Assembly: GCA_019420545.1 (NCBI GenBank)
Contig: JAHZGZ010000147.1
Span: 3,543-10,567 of the forward strand
From: Bacteroidales bacterium
GTDB taxonomy: Bacteria > Bacteroidota > Bacteroidia > Bacteroidales > Muribaculaceae
Length of the DNA stretch: 7,025 bases
Reading direction: 5' to 3'
Shown: in pieces, positions 1-6,290 of the stretch
How the letters are laid out: every line of letters starts with the position of its first letter
Position numbering within the stretch: the stretch's first letter is position 1
Notes under the pieces: generated by a model
What the model saw: the letters and a program-made list of their open reading frames with translations, nothing else
Database searches by the model: none
What the model was told of the DNA's origin: nothing
Made by a program: the position numbers and the translations under genes

Positions 1-907
1 CGGTAAAGCGGTGTATCAGACGTATCTGCCCGTCGGTAAGCGATGGGCCCGACGACGCCACGACATTCTCTATGCCGCTCTGATGCATGGATATCACATC
101 GAGATACCCCTCCACAAGTATACACTTGTTCTGCTTTACGATCGCCTGCTTGGCCTGATACAGACCGTAGAGTTCATTGCTCTTGGTATATATCGTGGAT
201 TCGGGGGAATTGACATATTTCGCCACATCCTTTTTAAGGGTGCGTCCCCCGAATGCGATCACTTTGCCCGAGACGGAGAATACCGGGAATATTACCCTCC
301 CCTTGAAGCGGTCGTAAACGCGTCCGGTGTCGGTGCGTATACACAATCCGGTGTCGACGAGATACTTTTCATTGTAACCCTTGCGCGTAGCCTCATCGTA
401 GAGGGCTGTGGAGCGTTCGAGGGCGTATCCGAGATGGAAGCGCTTTATCATCGCCTCGTTTACCCCGCGCTGCTGCAGATATGTAAGACCGATGTTGCGA
501 CCGTCGTCGGTGTCGTGAAGATTTGTCTCGAAATGACGCAGGGCAAACTCGTTGATAGCAAGCAGAGAGGCACGTTCGGTCTCGCGTTCGCGCTCCTCGT
601 CGCTCATCTCATGCTCCTTGATCTCGATATTGTACTTCCCGGCCAGGTAGCGCAGAGCCTCCTGATAGGTCATCTGCTCATGCTCCATGATAAAGTTGAC
701 AGGACTGCCACCCTTGCCGCAACTGAAGCACTTACAGATATTCTTCGACTTCGACACGGAGAATGAGGGCGTGCGCTCATTGTGGAACGGGCACAAGCCC
801 AGGTAGCTCGAACCTCTGCGCTTCAAGCTGACGAAATCGCTTACCACATCCACGATATCGGCAGTATCGAGAATGCGCTGCACCGTCTCCCGGTCAATCT
901 TTTTCAT
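1..907 (-). CDS. dnaG: DNA primase DnaG, N-terminal 302 residues (runs off the left edge)
   Basis: Primase synthesises the short RNA primers for lagging-strand replication and is recruited by the replicative helicase. Translating the minus strand from the ATG at 907-905 gives MKKIDRETVQRILDTADIVD, the usual DnaG start. The CHC2-type zinc-binding domain follows, with C39, H42, C60 and C63 (CPFH, then CFSC). The catalytic-core N-terminal domain includes RFKGRVIFP (about 200-208), GKVIAFGGR (214-222), K230 in AKYVNSPES and K242. The TOPRIM acidic motif EGYLD has E266 and D270. All of these line up with the E. coli residues at an offset of one. The frame is open to the window edge; the family is usually 600-700 residues, so the rest of TOPRIM (the DGD motif) and the helicase-binding domain lie outside. 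It is divergent from metF. One oddity is Pro288, where Thr is normal in the G-T-S/A segment after EGYLD. The plus-strand open frame at 11-766 is its shadow. Confidence 0.97.
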   Translation of the reverse strand, partial: MKKIDRETVQRILDTADIVDVVSDFVSLKRRGSSYLGLCPFHNERTPSFSVSKSKNICKCFSCGKGGSPVNFIMEHEQMTYQEALRYLAGKYNIEIKEHEMSDEERERETERASLLAINEFALRHFETNLHDTDDGRNIGLTYLQQRGVNEAMIKRFHLGYALERSTALYDEATRKGYNEKYLVDTGLCIRTDTGRVYDRFKGRVIFPVFSVSGKVIAFGGRTLKKDVAKYVNSPESTIYTKSNELYGLYQAKQAIVKQNKCILVEGYLDVISMHQSGIENVVASSGPSLTDGQIRLIHRFT

Positions 908-911
908 AATG

Positions 912-919
912 CAAATATA
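912..919 (-). promoter_or_regulatory. Putative dnaG -7 promoter element (TATATTTG)
   Basis: On the minus strand the sequence reads TATATTTG, a perfect match to the Bacteroidota -7 consensus TAnnTTTG. It ends only 4 bp before the dnaG ATG. No TTTG is seen 19-21 bp further upstream, so the -33 part is missing or degenerate. If the element is used, transcription would begin at or next to the start codon, giving a leaderless or nearly leaderless mRNA. The element match is seen directly; its use is inferred. Confidence 0.5.
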
Positions 920-974
920 CGAATTTCTCCCCGAATTTGCGTATCTTTGACTTCGTCTTAGATACTCTTGCTCG

Positions 975-1001
975 GCAAAGCTCAAATAAATTTGGCTTTG
1001 C
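975..1001. repeat. Imperfect palindrome overlapping the metF promoter
   Basis: The left arm GCAAAGCTCAAAT (975-987) pairs with the right arm ATTTGGCTTTGC (990-1001). That makes 12 base pairs with a single unpaired T at 982 and a two-base centre (AA). The -33 TTTG at 991-994 lies inside the right arm. A protein-binding operator or a dispersed intergenic repeat is more likely than a terminator: there is no gene ending nearby on either strand and no T-run follows. Confidence 0.75.
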
Positions 1002-1023
1002 TCTCGACTTATTCGTATCTTTG
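991..1023 (+). promoter_or_regulatory. Bacteroidota-type promoter for metF operon (TTTG-N21-TATCTTTG)
   Basis: TTTG at 991-994 is followed after 21 bp by TATCTTTG at 1016-1023, matching the -33/-7 consensus of the Bacteroidota primary sigma factor. The expected transcription start is about 5-7 bp beyond 1023, leaving a 5' leader of roughly 17-20 nt before the metF ATG. No strong Shine-Dalgarno sequence is present; the purine-rich GAAAGAGA just before the start is the closest thing to one. Confidence 0.72.
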
Positions 1024-1047
1024 CTTTTCATCTTTTGAAAGAGACAC

Positions 1048-2004
1048 ATGAAAGTTACCGACATAATAGCCGCACGCAATACCACCGGATTCAGCTTCGA
1101 GGTGCTTCCTCCGCTGAAAGGCCGCGGCATAAACCAGTTGTTCAGGAATATCGACATTCTGCGGGAATTTGCCCCATTGTATATCAACATCACCACCCAC
1201 CGGAGTGAAATCGTGTACAAAGACACCCCCGACGGACTCTACCGCCGTGTGAGCGAGCGCAGCCGCCCGGGCACTGTGGCCGTGGCCGCCGCCATACAGC
1301 AGAAATATGCCATTCCGGCCGTTCCCCACATGATATGCAGCGGATTCTCCAAAATAGAGACGGAATATGCCCTTATCGACCTCAATTTTCTCGGCATAAC
1401 AAACCTTCTGCTTCTTCGTGGCGACAAAGCCAAGCATGAGTCGCGGTTTACCCCTAACGCCGACGGCCACGCACATGCCTCGGAGCTGCAGCAGCAGGTC
1501 AACGATTTCAACCGGGGCTATTTCATCGACGGCACGAAGATGGATATCATCACCGGCGAAGCTTTCTCGTATGGAGTGGCCGGCTACCCGGAGAAACATG
1601 AGGAGTCGCCCAACCCCGACATCGATCTGCAGTATCTGAAACTGAAGGTCGACAACGGCGCCGACTATATAGTGACCCAGATGTTTTTCGACAACGAGAA
1701 ATATTTCAGCTTCGTCGACCGCTGCCGCAAAGCCGGCATAAACGTGCCCATCATCCCCGGGCTGAAGCCGATAACCACCATGTCGCAGCTCAACATACTG
1801 CCCAAAGTGTTCCATGTCGACATGCCGACCGACCTGGCCAACGAGCTTATGAAATGTACAACCGACGCAGAGGCCAAGGCCATCGGCATCGAGTGGTGTA
1901 CGATGCAGGCACGCGAGCTTATAGCCAGCAAAGTGCCAAGCATACATTTCTATTCACTAAACGCAACCCGAAGTGTGGAGCAGATAGCCCGCACGGTTTA
2001 CTGA
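1048..2004 (+). CDS. metF: 5,10-methylenetetrahydrofolate reductase MetF
   Basis: MetF is a cytosolic FAD enzyme that reduces methylene-tetrahydrofolate to methyl-tetrahydrofolate, the methyl donor for methionine synthesis. The 318-residue product is a single TIM-barrel domain. The family signatures are in order: FSFEVLPP with the catalytic Glu18 (E28 in E. coli), LLRGD with Asp126 (E. coli D120), GYPEKHEES at 179-187, VTQMFFD with Gln211 (E. coli Q183), PIIPGLKPI, and FYSLN near the C-terminus. It is about 20 residues longer than E. coli MetF because of extra sequence between RGD and GYPE (about 128-178). The ATG start places the conserved FSFE segment at the usual distance from the N-terminus. 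It is first gene of the apparent operon, behind the TTTG/TATCTTTG promoter, and ends 18 bp before holB. The long antisense open frame at 1009-1947 is a codon-bias shadow. Confidence 0.96.
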   Translation: MKVTDIIAARNTTGFSFEVLPPLKGRGINQLFRNIDILREFAPLYINITTHRSEIVYKDTPDGLYRRVSERSRPGTVAVAAAIQQKYAIPAVPHMICSGFSKIETEYALIDLNFLGITNLLLLRGDKAKHESRFTPNADGHAHASELQQQVNDFNRGYFIDGTKMDIITGEAFSYGVAGYPEKHEESPNPDIDLQYLKLKVDNGADYIVTQMFFDNEKYFSFVDRCRKAGINVPIIPGLKPITTMSQLNILPKVFHVDMPTDLANELMKCTTDAEAKAIGIEWCTMQARELIASKVPSIHFYSLNATRSVEQIARTVY

Positions 2005-2022
2005 TCCCTACCCTATACAGAA

Positions 2023-3144
2023 ATGAAGTTCAGCGACATACCCGGACACGAATCAGTCAAGGAGCGTCTGCGCGCAATGGCCGACGCCGACCGCATACCC
2101 CATGCCCTGCTTATCGAGGGGCCTGCCGGCACTGGCAAGATGATGCTCGCCCGTGCATTCGCCCAGTATATCCACTGCGAGAACCGTAGCGGAGGCGACA
2201 GCTGCGGCGTGTGTCCGGCATGCCTACAACACCGCACGGCCAACCATATCGACACCATATATTCATTCCCGATCGTAAAGGGGGGCCACGACAGCCCCGT
2301 GTCGGACGACTATATGGACGAATGGCGGCGCATGCTCGAGGACGCCCCCTATATGGATTTCCTCCACTGGCTGTCGCTGATACAGGCCGGCAACTCCCAG
2401 CCACAGATATTCGTGAGCGAGGCCGACAGCCTGATCCACAAACTGAGCTTCACGGCCCACAAGGCCCGGTACAAGGCCGTAATAATGTGGCTCCCCGAGC
2501 GACTGAAAACCGAAGCCGCCAACAAAATGCTGAAACTTATCGAAGAGCCGTTTCACGACACGCTCTTCATACTCGTGAGCAACGACTCCAAAGGGATACT
2601 CCCCACCATATACTCGCGCACACAGCGCATTGTGGTGCACCGCCTGCCCGATGAGATTGTAGCACGCCGGCTCGTGGAGCATAAAGGACTCTCACCGGCC
2701 GACGCTATGGCCGTTGCACACAATGCCGACGGCAACATGCTTGCTGCGGAAACAGCGCTGTCGTTCTCCAAGGAGGAACAACAGTTTCTCGACCTTTTCA
2801 TGGCACTGATGCGCAAAGCCTACCAGAACCAGATGGGCGAACTGAAGGAATGGACGGTAACCGTGTCGGCATTCGGACGCGAGACCACAATACGATTCCT
2901 CAACTACTGCCTACGGCTGGTAAGAGAAAACTTCATAATGAATCTTAACGTGCCGCAGCTCAACTATCTCAACAGTGCCGAGGCTGCATTCTCAAGCAAA
3001 TTCTCACGCTTCATCAACGAGCGCAATGTAGAGCGCATCGCCCTCGAATTCGACTCGGCGATAACCGATATCGCCGGCAACGCCAATGCCAAGCTCGTAC
3101 TGTTTGACCTTGCCGTAAGAATGTGCATATATCTCAAAGCCTGA
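2023..3144 (+). CDS. holB: DNA polymerase III delta' subunit (clamp-loader component)
   Basis: Delta' is the rigid stator subunit of the clamp loader that places the sliding clamp on primed DNA. The 373-residue product opens with FSDIPGHESVKERLRAM and PHALLIEGPAGTGK (Walker A region, 33-39). A four-cysteine zinc module follows, with C52, C61, C64 and C67 (C-x8-C-x2-C-x2-C). The AAA+ signature EAANKMLKLIEEP is at 164-176, then LFILVSND and SRTQR (198-202), where clamp-loader ATPases usually have SRC. Nucleotide hydrolysis is unlikely: Walker A ends in GK-Met40 rather than GKT/S, and the Walker B position reads VIMWLPE (153-159) with no DE pair. This fits the structural, non-ATPase role known for delta' in E. 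coli. The C-terminal part (about 210-373) is helical and poorly conserved. There is no Shine-Dalgarno sequence, and the gene sits 18 bp after metF. The identification as delta' rather than gamma/tau rests on its length and the degenerate motifs. Confidence 0.92.
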   Translation: MKFSDIPGHESVKERLRAMADADRIPHALLIEGPAGTGKMMLARAFAQYIHCENRSGGDSCGVCPACLQHRTANHIDTIYSFPIVKGGHDSPVSDDYMDEWRRMLEDAPYMDFLHWLSLIQAGNSQPQIFVSEADSLIHKLSFTAHKARYKAVIMWLPERLKTEAANKMLKLIEEPFHDTLFILVSNDSKGILPTIYSRTQRIVVHRLPDEIVARRLVEHKGLSPADAMAVAHNADGNMLAAETALSFSKEEQQFLDLFMALMRKAYQNQMGELKEWTVTVSAFGRETTIRFLNYCLRLVRENFIMNLNVPQLNYLNSAEAAFSSKFSRFINERNVERIALEFDSAITDIAGNANAKLVLFDLAVRMCIYLKA

Positions 3145-3195
3145 ACAAGCTCTAAGTCCGACCGATAACCGACAGTTACTACCCGCCCACGCCGA

Positions 3196-6100
3196 ATGGT
3201 TCCGTTTCTCAAACGCATAGTCGACATATACTTCGAACGCCACGCCGACACGCTGGCCGACTTCTGCTTCGTATTCCCCAACAAGCGAAGCGCCACTTTC
3301 TTCCGCCACTTTCTCAGCGAACACTCCTCAACGGGTTCGCCCCTGCTCGAACCGGAGGTAACAACCATCAGCGACTTCATCGCCGACTTCTCGGACCATG
3401 TGGTTGCCTCGCGCTACGACCTGCTCTTCACACTCTACAATCTCTACAACGGAGTGTCGGCGCAGGTCGAGGAGTTCGACAGGTTTGTATTCTGGGGCGA
3501 CATGCTGCTGAGCGACTTCAACGACGTCGACCGCTATATGACTGACGCGACGCAGCTCTTCCGCAATCTGAAAAACTACAAGGAGATCAACTCCGACTAC
3601 CTCACTCCGCAGCAGAAAGAGATTATCAACAAGTACTGGGGCGCACAGATACCGCTCGACAATATCGACCGCTTCTGGACACACATCGACAATCCGCACG
3701 AACCGCATACCAACCGCGAATCGTTCATGCGGTTGTGGGAGATACTTGAGCCGCTTTACCGCCAGTTCCGGGACTCGCTCTCGAAGCGCGGCCTCTGCTA
3801 CTCCGGAATGCAGTACCGCGAAGTGGCCGAGAAATTCGCCATGATGCAGCCCGACGATATTCCCTATCAGCGTATCGTAATGGTGGGATTCAACGTGCTC
3901 TCCATCTCCGAACTAAGCATCTTTTCCCGGCTGCACGACCTCGGGATAGCCGATTTCTACTGGGACTACTCTTTCCCGGAAGAACTGCGCACCGACAACA
4001 TGGCCACACATTTCATAAGCCGTTACGTGAAGCTGTTTCCGTCGCGCTACGACATAAATGCCGGAGAAAAGCCCCCGTTGCCCGAAATAGAAGTGGTGGG
4101 AATCCCTTCAAATGTAGGCCAGGTGAAATACACGGGCAAACTGCTCGACCGGATGGCGCATGACGGACACATCGCAAATCCGGCCAACGCCATTGACACC
4201 GCGGTCGTGCTGCCGTCGGAAGACCTGTTCATAGAATTGCTGCACTCGCTGCCCGACTCCATCCCTTCGATCAACATCACCATGGGATATCCGATGAAAC
4301 TGACTCCCGCGGCCGCCATGATGCGCAGCATCATGGCCATGCATATCAAGGCAAAGAAGATCAGAGGGAACTGGTGTTTCTTCTACGAGGATGTGTGCGA
4401 CGTGCTTGCCAATCCACTGCTTGCACGCATAGCTCCCGATCTCTGCGAGGCGATACGCAAGGATATCAGCGAAAATCGCATGTTCAGCATTCCGGCAGAA
4501 TATCTGCGTTCGACATGGCAACCGCTTGAAAAAGTATTTTATCCGGTCGACGACCTGCATTCGGGCAAAGAGGTATTCGGCTACACGCTGCAACTTGTGT
4601 CGTTTCTCGAACAGGAACTGAAAATGCTTCAGGGAGGATCGGGCAATGCCGGAGCGACATTGTTCTGCGATGCGGATGACGACGATTACGACGACGCGCT
4701 GCCGCCCGACGCCGTGGAAGATCCACAGCCCGTAGCGCTCGAAACAGGCTTCCTGTCGCGCTACCGCCAGAGCGTAGAACTACTGCAGGAGGTAGCCGGA
4801 CGCTACGGAATCACCATGCGCGAGGCCACGTTTTTCCATCTGATACGCAGTGTGGTCGATGCGGAGACTGTAAGCTTCACAGGCGAGCCGCTGAAAGGAT
4901 TGCAGGTAATGGGCATACTGGAGACACGCGCGCTCAACTTCGACAATCTGATAATCCTGTCGATGAACGAGCGCATCTTCCCCAAGCGGCAGTTCTCACG
5001 CTCGTTCATCCCAAATATCCTGCGCCGCTGTTTCGGCATGGCCACCATGGAGTTTCAGGAGTGCATATTCGCGTATTACTTCTACCGCATGGTGTCGGCG
5101 GCACGCAATGTCACGCTGCTCTACGACACCCGTACCGAAGCGCTCAACTCGGGCGACATGTCGCGCTATATATATCAGCTCATGCACCACTATCCGCATG
5201 AGCATCTGCGCATGCGCACCGCCGCGTTCGGGCTGCCGGCACCGAATGCACCGGCAGATGTCGCCATAGCCAAGGACGGGGAACTGATGGATATTATCGA
5301 CTCGTACCGCGCGACCGAAGGAGTGCGGCGCTATCTGTCACCATCGGCCATAAACACCTACCTCAGCTGTCCTCTGAAATTCTGCCTGCATTACCTGCGC
5401 GGACTGAAAGACGAGAGCGAGGTCACCGACTATATGGACGAGAGCACCTTCGGCAGTGTGCTCCATCAGGTAGCGGAATATTCCTACAACCATCTGCGCG
5501 GCGCCCGTAAAGAGATTACCGTAACCGCCGATATGCTCGACCGCATGGCCGACGACACCGTAGGGCTTGAGAAGCTCATAACATCGGCGGTCAACCGGCA
5601 CTTCAACCGACTGCCCGACCTCAATCCATCGGGAAATCCCGACGACGAGTACATAAACCTTACGCCTCTCAACGGCGAGGCACGCGTGCTGGCCGACATC
5701 ATGCTCATACAGATGCGGCTACTGTTCCGTCTGGAGAAACAGCGTGCGCCGTTCACGTTTATCCATGCCGAACGCAAGTTCATGACCGCCATACCGCTTT
5801 CGCCCGAACTGTCGATAAACCTGCGCGGAGTGATCGACCGTGTGGACCGCCGTGAGGGGTGCATCGAGATAATCGACTACAAGACCGGCAGCGACGAAGT
5901 AAAGGTAGGCGACATGTCCAATCTTTTCTCCCCGGTCAACAGTACCAAAGGGCACCACAAGGCAATATTACAGCTATTCCTTTACTGCAACGCGCTGCGC
6001 CATGAGGAGAACTACACCGGAGCGATACGCCCGATGCTTTTCCGGTTCAGAAAGCTGAACGCGGAGAATTCCATACCCGATGTAGTGATCAACAACGCTC

Positions 6101-6258
6101 CCCTATCGGATTACCGCGATCTCAACGATGAAGTGCTGGGCGCACTGGCCGAACGCCTCGCACCGCTGTTTGACCGCGTCACACCATTCAGGCCGTCGCC
6201 CCATCAGTCCCACTGCCGGTTCTGCAACTACAAGGCCATCTGCGGGCAAAACGTCTGA
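3196..6258 (+). CDS. addB: AddB-type PD-(D/E)XK nuclease with Fe-S cluster motif
   Basis: This is probably the AddB subunit of the AddAB helicase-nuclease, which resects double-strand breaks for RecA. The 1020-residue product begins VPFLKRIVDIYF and then DFCFVFPNKRSATFF (about 22-36), where canonical AddB has a Walker A; none is visible here. The helicase-like core includes LQVMGILETRALNFDNLIIL (569-588) and NERIFP. The C-terminal nuclease domain has H757, D881 (GVIDRVD), D894-Y-K896 (IIDYKTG) and Q926-x3-Y930. C725 plus C1007, C1010 and C1016 (C-x2-C-x5-C) match the iron-sulfur staple that frames the AddB nuclease. An acidic, low-complexity stretch at about 492-509 (DADDDDYDD...) looks like a flexible insertion. 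An in-frame TAA at 3166 and no earlier ATG fix the start at 3196; there is no Shine-Dalgarno. The AddA partner is not in the window. It could instead be annotated only as a PD-(D/E)XK nuclease family protein. Confidence 0.87.
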   Translation: MVPFLKRIVDIYFERHADTLADFCFVFPNKRSATFFRHFLSEHSSTGSPLLEPEVTTISDFIADFSDHVVASRYDLLFTLYNLYNGVSAQVEEFDRFVFWGDMLLSDFNDVDRYMTDATQLFRNLKNYKEINSDYLTPQQKEIINKYWGAQIPLDNIDRFWTHIDNPHEPHTNRESFMRLWEILEPLYRQFRDSLSKRGLCYSGMQYREVAEKFAMMQPDDIPYQRIVMVGFNVLSISELSIFSRLHDLGIADFYWDYSFPEELRTDNMATHFISRYVKLFPSRYDINAGEKPPLPEIEVVGIPSNVGQVKYTGKLLDRMAHDGHIANPANAIDTAVVLPSEDLFIELLHSLPDSIPSINITMGYPMKLTPAAAMMRSIMAMHIKAKKIRGNWCFFYEDVCDVLANPLLARIAPDLCEAIRKDISENRMFSIPAEYLRSTWQPLEKVFYPVDDLHSGKEVFGYTLQLVSFLEQELKMLQGGSGNAGATLFCDADDDDYDDALPPDAVEDPQPVALETGFLSRYRQSVELLQEVAGRYGITMREATFFHLIRSVVDAETVSFTGEPLKGLQVMGILETRALNFDNLIILSMNERIFPKRQFSRSFIPNILRRCFGMATMEFQECIFAYYFYRMVSAARNVTLLYDTRTEALNSGDMSRYIYQLMHHYPHEHLRMRTAAFGLPAPNAPADVAIAKDGELMDIIDSYRATEGVRRYLSPSAINTYLSCPLKFCLHYLRGLKDESEVTDYMDESTFGSVLHQVAEYSYNHLRGARKEITVTADMLDRMADDTVGLEKLITSAVNRHFNRLPDLNPSGNPDDEYINLTPLNGEARVLADIMLIQMRLLFRLEKQRAPFTFIHAERKFMTAIPLSPELSINLRGVIDRVDRREGCIEIIDYKTGSDEVKVGDMSNLFSPVNSTKGHHKAILQLFLYCNALRHEENYTGAIRPMLFRFRKLNAENSIPDVVINNAPLSDYRDLNDEVLGALAERLAPLFDRVTPFRPSPHQSHCRFCNYKAICGQNV

Positions 6259-6290
6259 ACGTGTATCTATAATTCCATTCACTGCATCAT

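Larger units (their letters stand above)
940..1023 (+). repeat. 10-bp direct repeat CGTATCTTTG (two copies, 74 bp apart)
   Basis: CGTATCTTTG occurs at 940-949 and again, perfectly, at 1014-1023. Each copy contains TATCTTTG, a match to the Bacteroidota -7 consensus TAnnTTTG. Only the second copy has a correctly spaced TTTG upstream. The copies flank a segment containing the palindrome at 975-1001. This could be duplication of a promoter element or the footprint of an inserted small intergenic element; the sequence alone does not decide. Confidence 0.8.
908..1047. other. Divergent dnaG-metF intergenic region
   Basis: This 140-bp non-coding stretch separates the two divergent start codons and is visibly richer in A+T than the flanking genes. 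It holds promoter-like elements on both strands, a CGAATTT direct repeat (920-926 and 932-938), a 10-bp direct repeat CGTATCTTTG (940-949 and 1014-1023), an inverted pair GTATCT/AGATAC (941-946 and 960-965), and a long imperfect palindrome (975-1001). I see no riboswitch: the predicted metF leader is only about 20 nt. The short minus-strand reading frame crossing the region (894-1226) has no recognisable content and overlaps two real genes. Confidence 0.8.

Noticed and set aside
11..766. 251-codon plus-strand open frame
   Set aside because: It is antisense to the clear dnaG coding frame, has no recognisable domain, and arises from the codon bias of the real gene.
975..1001. Palindrome as a rho-independent terminator
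   Set aside because: No gene ends nearby on either strand, no T-run follows, and the -33 promoter box lies inside it.
1024..1047. SAM or folate riboswitch before metF
   Set aside because: The predicted leader is only about 20 nt, far too short for any known riboswitch of these classes.
1009..1947. 312-codon minus-strand open frame covering most of metF
   Set aside because: It lies antisense to a fully conserved metF. The translation has no family features and looks like a mirror of metF codon usage.
2211..2654. 147-codon plus-strand open frame inside holB
   Set aside because: It is out of frame with holB, and its translation is rich in R, P and H as expected of a shifted reading of a GC-rich gene.
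3145..3195. Possible promoter or terminator in the holB-addB gap
   Set aside because: I found no TTTG/TAnnTTTG pair, no stem-loop and no T-run in the 51 bp.
4108..4593. 161-codon minus-strand open frame inside the AddB-like gene
   Set aside because: It is antisense to an uninterrupted conserved coding frame and has no promoter or domain of its own.
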